Positions 52,634 through 61,774 of a DNA stretch of 64,000 nucleotides are shown one piece after another (position 1 is the stretch's first letter; every line of letters begins with the position of its first letter). The notes beneath the pieces were generated by a model that worked only from the letters and a program-made list of their open reading frames with translations, made no database searches and was not told the origin of the DNA. Both the position numbers and the translations under genes were made by a program. Origin of the DNA: HXMU1420-13 sp034669965 (GTDB taxonomy: Bacteria > Bacteroidota > Rhodothermia > Balneolales > Balneolaceae); NCBI GenBank assembly GCA_034669965.1, contig JAXMOK010000002.1, positions 372,001-436,000 on the forward strand. Reading direction: 5' to 3'.

Positions 52634-53623
52634 TTAAAATGTTGAGGTTCGTTGAATGAGTTCGGGTGAATAGATAGTTTGTGAGATTGCCTTGTTGGCA
52701 TTGTTTAATCGTTCGATAAGATTTTGTGTGGCAAAATATCCCATATCACGCATGGGCTGCCGGATAGTGGTTAACCCAATATATTCTGAAAGCTCGATGT
52801 CGTCGTAGCCAACTATCGGAATTCTTTTGCCTGAATCTTTCATGGCCTTAAGTGCGCCAACGGCCTGAATATCGGAAGCACAGAAACACGCCTCGGGAGG
52901 ATTATCCATCGATAAAATGTGTTTCATCGCCTCGAAGCCCCCTTTTTCGGTAAATCCATCCCGATAAAATGAAGTGCCCGAAATCACGTAATTAGGATCA
53001 TACTCGATACCGCTTTCGTCCAGCGCTTTGCGATACCCAACTAAGCGATCTCTGATTGGTTTTGATGAACTAAGCGCCGAAAGCATGGCAATTTTTTTGT
53101 ACCCACTTTCGATCAGGCTTTTTGTTGCTCGAAATGCGCCCTGTATGTTATCTACCGAAACCGAATCGAAGCCTTCGTAATGTTCGTCGATCAAGGTAAT
53201 GGGCAGGTTAAAGCGTTTGAGCTTCAGAAACTGGTCGTCGCTTAAGTGGATGGATATAAACAGGTAGCCTTCGGCCCATCGGCGTTTTAATACGTGCTCA
53301 ACTTCTTTGAACAAGTTTTCGCCTGCCGTTACATTAAATATGGTGAGTTCATAACCTTGTTCGCTCAGTTTATCTTGAATGCCTCCAAGAACTTCCATAA
53401 AAAAGTAATTCGATATAACCGGTACAACGGCCATAATGGTATTACTCTTACTTCGGGCAAGTCCCTGAGCATAAGCCTGTGGATGATAACCAACAGCGTC
53501 TGCAACGCGAAGCACTTTTCTTCGTGTTGCTTCAGAAACACTACTGCTTTGGTTAAATACACGCGAAACGGTTGCGATACTTACCCCTGCTTTTTCAGCG
53601 ATATCATAAATGGTAGATGCCAT
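52634..53623 (-). CDS. LacI-family transcriptional regulator
   Basis: A 329-residue repressor with an N-terminal helix-turn-helix TIYDIAEKAGVSIATVSRVF at 4-23, a hinge helix (RKVLRVADAVGYHPQAYAQGLA) and a periplasmic-binding-protein-like ligand domain (about 60-325) with VDNIQGAFRAT and PPEACFCASDIQAVGAL. In a glucan locus it probably senses maltose or a maltooligosaccharide and controls the flanking genes. Its stop is one base from the secreted amylase start, so both belong to one transcript. A hairpin terminator just upstream separates it from the preceding gene. I did not find a convincing operator. Confidence 0.93.
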   Translation of the reverse strand: MASTIYDIAEKAGVSIATVSRVFNQSSSVSEATRRKVLRVADAVGYHPQAYAQGLARSKSNTIMAVVPVISNYFFMEVLGGIQDKLSEQGYELTIFNVTAGENLFKEVEHVLKRRWAEGYLFISIHLSDDQFLKLKRFNLPITLIDEHYEGFDSVSVDNIQGAFRATKSLIESGYKKIAMLSALSSSKPIRDRLVGYRKALDESGIEYDPNYVISGTSFYRDGFTEKGGFEAMKHILSMDNPPEACFCASDIQAVGALKAMKDSGKRIPIVGYDDIELSEYIGLTTIRQPMRDMGYFATQNLIERLNNANKAISQTIYSPELIQRTSTF

Positions 53624-53627
53624 TAGG

Positions 53628-53670
53628 AAAGAAAAAATTAATTACGCAGGTACCGATCAAAGTACCTGCG
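53628..53670 (-). terminator. Rho-independent terminator after the 1067-residue protein gene
   Basis: A perfect 9-bp inverted repeat, CGCAGGTAC and GTACCTGCG, with an eight-base loop. On the minus strand it is followed by TAATTAA and six T. It lies 23 bases after the stop of the sorting-domain protein and just before the lacI start, so it divides the locus into two transcription units. Confidence 0.72.
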
Positions 53671-53692
53671 AGTAGACTTATAGAGAATTTGG

Positions 53693-56600
53693 TTACTTAA
53701 TAAGCATCATTCTCTTTGTGCTTGTAAAGTTACCTGCTTCAATACGGTAGATATACATACCTGAAGACAGAGCGCTGGCATCGAAAGCAACAGTGTGTAC
53801 ACCGCTGTTCAGTGTTTTGCCATTAATTAGTGTAGCTACTTCCTGACCTAACAAGTTGTAAACCGACAATCTTACGTCAGATGCAGTTGGTAATGCAAAG
53901 CTGATGTTTGTTGAAGGGTTAAACGGGTTTGGATAGTTTTGAAGTAGTTCAAATCTGTTAACAAGTTCATTTTCTTCTTCGCTTGAGCTTGTTGTTTTGG
54001 TGTAATCTGGTGGAGTTTCCCACTCAAGATTAGCAGCAGCCCAAGTAAGCGTTTCGAACTGGAAGGTTGCCGGCCACATTACATCCGGTTGATCATCCGG
54101 ATCGTCTCCATCAGGAGAAACAATTGGCTGGATGTACTGGTAGTGACGACGACCTGCATCGAAACCACCGCCGTTAGCAATAAGCTCGCCGGTTTCGCTT
54201 GTAGGCTCACCATAAGCAATACGGAAACCAATGTGGTTTAACGTAAGTGGTGCTAAGGTAAGATCAAGAGTGTAAACCATGTCTGCATTGTCATCAGTAA
54301 AGCGTAGACGATTTCTCTCTTCAACAGAAAGCGAAATAAAGTTTTCACCACCATCACCTGGAACAGTAATACCGTTTGTTAGTGCGAAGAAAGGAGTATC
54401 TACAAATAAGAATACTGAATCTGTTGCCGGATTGAATGGAGTAGTTCCATCATCGCGAGTTACAGCAGCACTCATATCAACACTAAAGGTAACAGTAACT
54501 TGTCCGCCACCGGTTACGTTATTCGGAGTGATTAACGCCTGTGGAGATACACCGTTATAGTTTTCTGATTGCACAGTTTGTGAAACATCATTTGTGATGC
54601 TGAATCTACGATCGGCACCACCTGTTACGCCTGGTTCTTCCCAACCAGAGCCATCGTGAGTGATTCCACCTAAGAAGAACTCGTTGCCTTCTTCGTCACG
54701 ACGTTGATCCCACTTAATGAAGTATTTGTAGGTAACATCAGATTCTACTGCAGCAGTAAATGGAATTGCTAGTGCGTCGTAGTTACCTGAAATATCATTA
54801 AAGGTCATACGGTTTTCGCCCCAGCCATTGAAAGATCCACGAACAGAAACAGTATCAATAGCAGAGTTGAAGAAACCAATACCTTCAAGAATACCAACGT
54901 TAACTTCGAAGTTAAGCGCTGTATTTACGATAACTGCATCGGTTGGAGGCACGTTATCGAAATATCTCCAGTAAAGGGTAGTATCGTCATCTGAGATATT
55001 AAAGGTGTAGTTATCACCATTTTCCCAAGAGATAGTACCATCCAGATCTTCAATTACAAATTTGTAGTTGATAGGATCAGTGAAGTTTGCAAGGCTGTCG
55101 TTGTCTACATAAACAACACCGGCAAAGAAAACATCATCGCCTTGTGCTGAAATCTGCTCCATTGGAGTTGCAGAATCCCATCCACCGGCAAAGAAACCGC
55201 CTGTACCACGGATACCAACTATTCCTGAAGCCAGGTCTAGATCAGCATTCTGTACTTGTGCACCCACATTTACACGGAATACGAAGGCAGTGCTATCTTC
55301 TTTTTGCTCGAATGGAGCTTCGCGAGTTTCGTACCATTGTAGTTCAGTAGTAACGTCAGCGCTGGCATCAGCAGCAAGTTTAAATTGGTTGTTTCCACCG
55401 CTTTCCCAGCCGGTTTCGCCACCATTTCTTAGACCTGTGTTGGCATCAACACCAGCCCACCACTTGTAATTGATTTCGTCACCGGCAGCCATATCAAAAG
55501 ATACGCTCCAGTAATCGCCACCCATATTTTCAGCCACTAAATCGGTGCTGTTGTTCCAGTCGATAGTTTGACCTAAATATGGAGCATTGTAACCGGTAGA
55601 ACTGTTAACACCACCAAATACTGCTACATAATGGTTTTCCATTAAGGTATCAGGGTGAGTTGCTGTGTTAACCATAAAGGTTACATTTACAATGTTCGCA
55701 ATCTCGGTAGAATCGAAAGGCATAATTTGAACGTCGCTATTATTGCGAGCCATAACACCAATCAAGTTGAATCTTTCGGTTGGAGCCGGAGCACCATCGA
55801 AGAAAGATTGGCCACGATCGATTCGTAGAGTAAATGCGCTGTCGCCAGCCATTACATCTACACTTACACCAGAGCTGGTTTGAGCATCTGCGGGCCATGT
55901 TTCGCCATCAGCAAGGCTAACGCCTTCAATCTTTACGATTGTACCTTGCATATCAGAATCGACCATTAAGTCAGCAGCTGTGATTACTTTAGCAGAAGGA
56001 CGAGTATTACCTGCGCCTTTTACGATAACAGTATCAGGAGTAATTTGTACCTGATCGCTGAAAGAGCCAATGGTTCCTGTAATTTCAAGTGTATCACCAA
56101 CACTCCATCCGGTGAATGAAGGATCGTCTTGATTAGTTTCACCACCTACGCCACTATAAAATACGTTGATACCACCGGTTGCATCTTGAACAAAGAATTG
56201 ACCGTTACCGAAACCGTAATCAGGTGTGTTCATAACACCTTCAATAGTTACGGTAGAACCAGCCATTCCTCTTGCATCAGCAATAGTTGTTGGGACAACG
56301 GTACCGTCGTTGTAGAAGTAAAGATTATCGATAAATGCGGTTACTTCGCCGGCAGTTGCAGCACTGAAAATAATCTGTGCAATGTTTCCACGTGAAGCGA
56401 GTCCACTGAAAGAATTAAGTGCGATATCATATGATATCCATTCACCTTGGCTTGGGTTTTCCCAAGCAATTTCATGTTCAGAATCGTCACCTTCGCCATC
56501 GCCACCATCACCGCTATATCCACCGGTTGGACCGAAATCTACCAGTTTTAATCGGAAAGTGGTTGCGTTGGGTGTCCATAGATCGAAACGAACATGGGTC

Positions 56601-56896
56601 ATCGCAGTTGCGTTTATTTGTGCTGTTACTGTTTCAATGCCTACGAAATTCAATGAGGTGTAACGCTTTACAGCATTACCCGCAATGGTAGTGTCACTGA
56701 AATCAGCAGCAGACCAACCTGTTCTCCAGGTATCTACCGTTACATCAGCGTATGCATCACTGAACAACGATATTACCACGCCTTCTTCCTGTGTAGGAGC
56801 TGGCGGAGCATCTGTTGGGTCTTGAGCTAATGCGCTTACTGCAAACAGCATGCTGAATACAGAAATCGACATTAATAGCTTTGTAGCTTTGTTCAT
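53693..56896 (-). CDS. Surface carbohydrate-binding-like protein with type IX-like sorting domain
   Basis: A 1067-residue exported protein with no catalytic motif. After a signal peptide (NKATKLLMSISVFSMLFAVSALAQ) come a beta-sandwich (about 40-205), an OB-fold-like pair (about 205-400, VTIEGVMNTPDYGFGNGQFF and TIVKIEGVSLADG) and three or four CBM-like repeats at about 405-930. The repeats have FTVTF/VTFMVN strands, GSFNGWG and KYFIKWD, which recall SusE/SusF starch-binding folds. A sorting domain (NYPNPFNPSTNISF, VYNLLGQEVATL) ends the protein. Coming between PorV and lacI, it is likely a surface glucan-binding component. Domain names are by eye; a profile search should confirm them. Confidence 0.8.
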   Translation of the reverse strand: MNKATKLLMSISVFSMLFAVSALAQDPTDAPPAPTQEEGVVISLFSDAYADVTVDTWRTGWSAADFSDTTIAGNAVKRYTSLNFVGIETVTAQINATAMTHVRFDLWTPNATTFRLKLVDFGPTGGYSGDGGDGEGDDSEHEIAWENPSQGEWISYDIALNSFSGLASRGNIAQIIFSAATAGEVTAFIDNLYFYNDGTVVPTTIADARGMAGSTVTIEGVMNTPDYGFGNGQFFVQDATGGINVFYSGVGGETNQDDPSFTGWSVGDTLEITGTIGSFSDQVQITPDTVIVKGAGNTRPSAKVITAADLMVDSDMQGTIVKIEGVSLADGETWPADAQTSSGVSVDVMAGDSAFTLRIDRGQSFFDGAPAPTERFNLIGVMARNNSDVQIMPFDSTEIANIVNVTFMVNTATHPDTLMENHYVAVFGGVNSSTGYNAPYLGQTIDWNNSTDLVAENMGGDYWSVSFDMAAGDEINYKWWAGVDANTGLRNGGETGWESGGNNQFKLAADASADVTTELQWYETREAPFEQKEDSTAFVFRVNVGAQVQNADLDLASGIVGIRGTGGFFAGGWDSATPMEQISAQGDDVFFAGVVYVDNDSLANFTDPINYKFVIEDLDGTISWENGDNYTFNISDDDTTLYWRYFDNVPPTDAVIVNTALNFEVNVGILEGIGFFNSAIDTVSVRGSFNGWGENRMTFNDISGNYDALAIPFTAAVESDVTYKYFIKWDQRRDEEGNEFFLGGITHDGSGWEEPGVTGGADRRFSITNDVSQTVQSENYNGVSPQALITPNNVTGGGQVTVTFSVDMSAAVTRDDGTTPFNPATDSVFLFVDTPFFALTNGITVPGDGGENFISLSVEERNRLRFTDDNADMVYTLDLTLAPLTLNHIGFRIAYGEPTSETGELIANGGGFDAGRRHYQYIQPIVSPDGDDPDDQPDVMWPATFQFETLTWAAANLEWETPPDYTKTTSSSEEENELVNRFELLQNYPNPFNPSTNISFALPTASDVRLSVYNLLGQEVATLINGKTLNSGVHTVAFDASALSSGMYIYRIEAGNFTSTKRMMLIK

Positions 56897-56935
56897 GTTA
56901 GAACCCCTTGTTTTAGTTATGGGTTAGTGTTTAGG

Positions 56936-57961
56936 TTAAAAGTAAACTTGTACGCTTAATTTATTTACATCTCCCAGATAGGTATATCCGTGATAGGTGT
57001 AATTAAATGCGAGTCCAAGATTGTTTGGCAAGGTGTATTTCACACCAATTCCGCCATTAAATTTTTCGATTGCATCATCTTGTCCGATGTACGGCACTCC
57101 TCCACGAATAAACACTTTTTCGTTTAGTAATGAAAGTTCGCCCCCCACACTAAAGCTCTGTGTATTATTAGATGGATTGTTCCCATCGATGGCAATAGTT
57201 GCTCGTGTACCATCTCGGTCGAAGGCATCCCAAGCCAAGCCAACTCTCAACATTAAAGGCAGATCAAAGCCATCAGTATCAAGTCTTGCATCGGGCTCAT
57301 AATTACCCGGTGCCGATTCATCCGGATCTGATGAGATAATTAAGTCGTTTCCGGTCATTTGCATTTTCGAGCCGATGTTGGTTACACTCACGCCAAAACG
57401 AATACCGTAAAATGGAGTGTCGTAGATGGTTCCGACATCAAAAGCGAGTGTTGAAGCCGAGCTGTTTGCGATTTGCTCGTACACCACTTTTGCAGTTCCA
57501 CCAATGGTAAATTGCGGGATTAAGTACTGGGCATAGCTGGCTCCAAAAGTAACCGAATAGGCATTAAAAGTACGTCCTGTTTTGCCTTGAGCTTCGGCGG
57601 TAGTTTCATCAAACTCGCCATAATTCATCGCTAACACATGCACGCCTACTGCTCCTTTTCCGGTTGGGATGGCAGTGCCAAAGTAAGAATGATTGAAATC
57701 TAAGAACCAATCGGTGATTTCTACCTGCAACTGCCCTGAGCTAATGTCGGAAAGTCCTGCCGGATTTAACACCATTGCTGAAGCATCGTTCACAGTAGCT
57801 GTGAATGCACTCATTGCCGACGATCGGGCACCTACCGGCACACGTAAGAAATCGGCAGCGGTGGTGCCTGCTTTTGATAGCTGTGCTTGAACTGCCGAAG
57901 AAGGAACTAGTACGGCAATAAGAATGACTGTGGATAGTAGTTTTTTCATGTTCTTAATCAT
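56936..57961 (-). CDS. PorV/PorQ family outer-membrane protein
   Basis: A 341-residue beta-barrel protein. A signal peptide (KKLLSTVILIAVLVPSSAVQAQ) precedes the family motif FLRVPVGARSSAMSAFTATVNDASAMVLNPAGL, which is the conserved N-terminal plug-like stretch of PorV/PorQ/FadL-like proteins. The barrel ends with VNKLSVQVYF. The start is the ATG at 57961, overlapping the stop of the upstream gene as ATGA; an internal ATG at 57949 would also keep the signal peptide. In type IX secretion PorV is the shuttle that accepts exported sorting-domain proteins. This local copy may serve the two sorting-domain proteins encoded nearby; that link is inferred. Confidence 0.88.
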   Translation of the reverse strand: MIKNMKKLLSTVILIAVLVPSSAVQAQLSKAGTTAADFLRVPVGARSSAMSAFTATVNDASAMVLNPAGLSDISSGQLQVEITDWFLDFNHSYFGTAIPTGKGAVGVHVLAMNYGEFDETTAEAQGKTGRTFNAYSVTFGASYAQYLIPQFTIGGTAKVVYEQIANSSASTLAFDVGTIYDTPFYGIRFGVSVTNIGSKMQMTGNDLIISSDPDESAPGNYEPDARLDTDGFDLPLMLRVGLAWDAFDRDGTRATIAIDGNNPSNNTQSFSVGGELSLLNEKVFIRGGVPYIGQDDAIEKFNGGIGVKYTLPNNLGLAFNYTYHGYTYLGDVNKLSVQVYF

Positions 57962-60900
57962 TTTATCACCGCAAATTTTCCAACTTTTTCGCCAACACCC
58001 GGTGCTTCAATGTGGTAGAGATAAATACCGTAGGATATTTCGAGATTGTCTTTGGTTAGCATGTTCCAAGCGTAGGTTCCTCCGTAGCCATTCAGCAGAT
58101 CAGTTTCTTCGATATCGATTTCTTTGATCATCACGCCCGAAGATGTAAAAATTCGGAGCGTTGCCGGTGCAGGAATACCTGTAAAATGTAATTCCCTGCG
58201 ATGTTGCCTATTGGTTGTAGTTGCTTCCGATTCGAAAATATTGGCCACTTTATATGGGTTTGGAATAACCAGAATATCATCCAACTCACTTCGAGCGGTA
58301 TCAGCATCTACACGAGGCAGATTATCGGTATCGAAGGTGAACTGGAATTTATCGCGACGTATAAATGGCTTGTTGGTGAAAATTTTCAGCGTATCGCCCG
58401 GTTCAGGATTACGAGTAAGCAACGATCCATCTGATATAAATGCCGACATCGTAATTCGATACGTTACCGTGTCTTCTACTTCACGGAAATCCTCAACCAG
58501 ATAAATCAAATCGGAGCAACGGCCACTAAAACTTGATACAGCAGATAATTGCCCGTTTTCCGGTGGGGTGTAATTATCAGGTGGGAAAAAGGTCGGATTA
58601 CAACGTTGCTGAAATGACGACCCATTTTGAAGATCTAGGAACGCAAAATCAACATCTTCCTCTAAATAACTGTTGTAAATACGGAAATTGGTAGCTACTG
58701 AAGCTAAATTCGTAAAAGTACCGGGTGAAGTTTCTACCCTTTTCTCCACGGATTGACCAAATCCAACTGCATCACCAATTATTATTTGATAATCGGATAT
58801 TTTTGGTGGACCCAATGTAAATATTTCGTGGTTATGTGGAGCAACTTCGGTATCGAATGCCCAACCGGTTCTATCAGCATCAATTCCGGTTTCGGTTACA
58901 TTATTTACGCGAACGGTAAAGCCCTCTACTACCGGATTGTTTCCACCATTTAAATTGGTAGACTTGGTAATTAAAGTGTCTGGAGTTCCACCCGTTACAT
59001 TCCTCAAGGTAAAGTTTTTGGTTCTTAAGGTATCAGGTGCGCCGTTAGCAACAATCAGCGTGTCCTCAAAAACTACATCGTAAACGTTGTTTTCTTTTAG
59101 TACTCGCGGATCGATAATTTCAACATTTACGGTTCCGCCCGGCGAGCCTGAAACTATAGACGCGTTCGGTGATTCAGGTGAAATGTACCCTGCTTGCTGG
59201 CGTGATGGGCGAACTTCAACCACATTTTGGCCGAAAAACACAGTACCATCTGGATTCAATGAAATTTGTACCGGTGAGGCTGACGGACTAATACCATTAG
59301 GTTCGTAACCAAAATCAAACGATTCTACTGCGTAATAATATGTTCGTCCGTTAATAACATCGGTATCCTCAAAAACGTGTCGTAATCCGCTATCGTTACC
59401 CATGTTAAACTGAACGCCATTATTTGGAATCGGATGAAAGCCGCTTATTCCATTTCTGACATCATAAATTGCAATTGGGCGTAAATAGGTTGGTGAACCT
59501 AAACCATCCGAAATGGTCCTGATTTCTTCAAACGATACATCAGTAGTTCGGTAAATCTTGTAGCCTTCAAAATCTCTGCCATCGCCGCCCGACTGTAGTT
59601 TTATATATCTATCGATTGACTCCTCAGCACTGGTATCCCAATACAAGGTAACTTTTCCATCGCCGGCTACCGCTGTGACGATAGGTGGATCGGGAGCTAC
59701 CGCAAACTGGTAATCGGCTTCGTAAGCACGAGTTGCGTTATCTAAATTTGCGTTTACTTTCTCGCGATCATCGCCTGTAGTTCCATTTTCTTGTGCTGCT
59801 GTAATTGCAACTGCAAATCGTTCGGATGAACCTTTTGCTAACGGGAATAAACTCGATGAAACGAAAATATCGGAATCGGTTCCCGGATCGGCCGCAAAAT
59901 CACCAGGAATTAGATAATTAAACCAGATACTTGCGTCTTGATCAACCTGTAGAGCGCCGGCATCAAAAATTCTAACTCGAGAAACCCCGATTAAATCGGT
60001 TTCGCTAACATCCGTTTTATCGATGTTCGGCTCACCCGGAAAAGTAGTTCCGGCTCCTGAAGTCGGAAGTCCATCGCCTTGACCGGCACTTGCCGAATTT
60101 TCGTTGCCTTGAATACCCACATCATCAGTTTGAGCGATCCAATCGTTGTCGTTATCAAAACGATCGTCTCTTCCCTCATCCATCATTGGCGCACTGGTAT
60201 TGTAATTCTGTAAACGACCTTTGTATTGGTTATTCACTTTGTCGGCGAAATCCGGATCACTTTGCATTCTAGCTCGAATATCTTGATTTGGTACAATCAA
60301 GCCACGAGTTAGGGTATCTCCAACTTCATACTGAAGGTAATTTATGAATCGAATGGCACGAGGCGTAAAAGTTCCGGTTGATGGATTGAAGGTATTTTTG
60401 GTAAGGTGATTGGGACGGTTTTCATCAATTAACCCATCGAAATCACTATCTAAACCATCAATATGAATTCCAAAATTAGGATCAGACTGTGGGAGGTTGT
60501 CTTCGGTAATTGCAATAGTACCACCGCCGAAATCCCAGGTTACCCCTTGCGACTCAAATGGAGCGCCGGTGTAAGTATCAATTACACGCGAATTGTCGTC
60601 TAAGATTCGAACAATCTTATCCCCAATATTGATTACTCGCTCGGTGAAATCATCGGCAGTAAACTCACGGATGAGTGTATCAACCAAAAACTCTTCGGTG
60701 TAAAAACCTCCACCTTGAATTGTAAGCGGAGTGTATAAGTTGTCGTTGTCTGCCGAGTAGTACTGGCTGGATGGGTAGTAGGTATCCGAATCGCCATCGT
60801 TGTCGATACCATCGGAGGCATTACCCGGAGTTTCGATGAATTTTAATCCAAGTTGCCCGATTAGTCCGCCATCAAAAACTTCGCCTCCATTTTCGCGTTC

Positions 60901-61770
60901 GGTATCGGTTAAATATGCAATACCACGAATCTCATCAAATTCAGGTTCATCGCCATTGGTATTTCCACCCACGAAATCGGCAATCCAAAGCCCAAATGCC
61001 ATTCTTGGGTAATCGAAGCTGGCATCGTTTTTAATCTCAAAAATATTGAAGTGTGTTGAGTTTACCAGCGTTTGCGACCATGCCATGATTCGAGTATCCA
61101 TAATAATACCTAATCCACCACGGCTCGGGTCTGTCAAATCCGGTTGATATCGGGATGAAGTGTATCGCGTGTAGCGATCATCGCCGGCTTTGTAGTAAAA
61201 TTCAACATCGGCATTGAACTGATCGCGACCAAAATAGCCATTCCAAGATCCACACCAGCCATCGCCACCATCTTCGAATTTATCGGGCCAGCAATTTGGC
61301 CATGTATTTTCGATTGGGGATTCAGGACCACGATCACTTCGTGCAATTTCGTCGGAATCGTCGCGCGAGTAACCTTCGATTGGATTTAGCGACCAGTTTG
61401 TACGGCCATCGCGGCTGGTTTTGTATGATGCGACATTTACAATTGGGAACACATCGTCTTCGGGAGTACTGGCATCAGGTACTTCGGTACCAAACATCAC
61501 ACTCATAAAGTACATGTATTCACGGTTTGTATTCCGTGGATACTCGAACAGAAGTTCGTTAATTGCACTACTGTTTCTGCGGCCGGCATGCCCCGTATTG
61601 TGATAAGTAGCGCGCAGTTGGTTCCCATCCATGATGGAAACTTTACGCTCGTTAAAATTGGAACGTTCTTCGCTAGGCTCATGATCCTGATCCTGCGCTG
61701 AAGCAGATCCAACTAACAACAGCGACAAAGCGAACACGGAGAGTAAATAAGATTTTAAAGTAATTTTCAT
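57958..61770 (-). CDS. Giant exported protein with fibronectin type III-like region
   Basis: A 1270-residue protein started at the ATG at 61770, where the signal peptide (MKITLKSYLLSVFALSLLLVGSASAQ) begins. Residues 30-690 are Asp/Gly/Asn-rich, with calcium-site-like stretches (DGLIDENRP, DNDGDSD). An Fn3-like region follows (PDPPIVTAVAGDGKVTLYWD through RTYYYAVESFDFGYEPNG), then more beta-rich sequence, and the C-terminal 80 residues are FlgD-Ig/sorting-like (YAWNMLTKDNLEISYGIYLY...GKFAVIK). It starts five bases after the TonB receptor stop and is coupled to PorV by ATGA. Its position between a SusC-like receptor and PorV fits a surface partner of that receptor. No enzyme motif is seen. Confidence 0.78.
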   Translation of the reverse strand: MKITLKSYLLSVFALSLLLVGSASAQDQDHEPSEERSNFNERKVSIMDGNQLRATYHNTGHAGRRNSSAINELLFEYPRNTNREYMYFMSVMFGTEVPDASTPEDDVFPIVNVASYKTSRDGRTNWSLNPIEGYSRDDSDEIARSDRGPESPIENTWPNCWPDKFEDGGDGWCGSWNGYFGRDQFNADVEFYYKAGDDRYTRYTSSRYQPDLTDPSRGGLGIIMDTRIMAWSQTLVNSTHFNIFEIKNDASFDYPRMAFGLWIADFVGGNTNGDEPEFDEIRGIAYLTDTERENGGEVFDGGLIGQLGLKFIETPGNASDGIDNDGDSDTYYPSSQYYSADNDNLYTPLTIQGGGFYTEEFLVDTLIREFTADDFTERVINIGDKIVRILDDNSRVIDTYTGAPFESQGVTWDFGGGTIAITEDNLPQSDPNFGIHIDGLDSDFDGLIDENRPNHLTKNTFNPSTGTFTPRAIRFINYLQYEVGDTLTRGLIVPNQDIRARMQSDPDFADKVNNQYKGRLQNYNTSAPMMDEGRDDRFDNDNDWIAQTDDVGIQGNENSASAGQGDGLPTSGAGTTFPGEPNIDKTDVSETDLIGVSRVRIFDAGALQVDQDASIWFNYLIPGDFAADPGTDSDIFVSSSLFPLAKGSSERFAVAITAAQENGTTGDDREKVNANLDNATRAYEADYQFAVAPDPPIVTAVAGDGKVTLYWDTSAEESIDRYIKLQSGGDGRDFEGYKIYRTTDVSFEEIRTISDGLGSPTYLRPIAIYDVRNGISGFHPIPNNGVQFNMGNDSGLRHVFEDTDVINGRTYYYAVESFDFGYEPNGISPSASPVQISLNPDGTVFFGQNVVEVRPSRQQAGYISPESPNASIVSGSPGGTVNVEIIDPRVLKENNVYDVVFEDTLIVANGAPDTLRTKNFTLRNVTGGTPDTLITKSTNLNGGNNPVVEGFTVRVNNVTETGIDADRTGWAFDTEVAPHNHEIFTLGPPKISDYQIIIGDAVGFGQSVEKRVETSPGTFTNLASVATNFRIYNSYLEEDVDFAFLDLQNGSSFQQRCNPTFFPPDNYTPPENGQLSAVSSFSGRCSDLIYLVEDFREVEDTVTYRITMSAFISDGSLLTRNPEPGDTLKIFTNKPFIRRDKFQFTFDTDNLPRVDADTARSELDDILVIPNPYKVANIFESEATTTNRQHRRELHFTGIPAPATLRIFTSSGVMIKEIDIEETDLLNGYGGTYAWNMLTKDNLEISYGIYLYHIEAPGVGEKVGKFAVIK

Positions 61771-61774
61771 GATG

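Noticed and set aside
56382..56691. Overlapping plus-strand frames opposite the 1067-residue protein gene
   Set aside because: Low-complexity His/Ser/Pro-rich translations typical of antisense reading of Asp/Gly-rich coding DNA.
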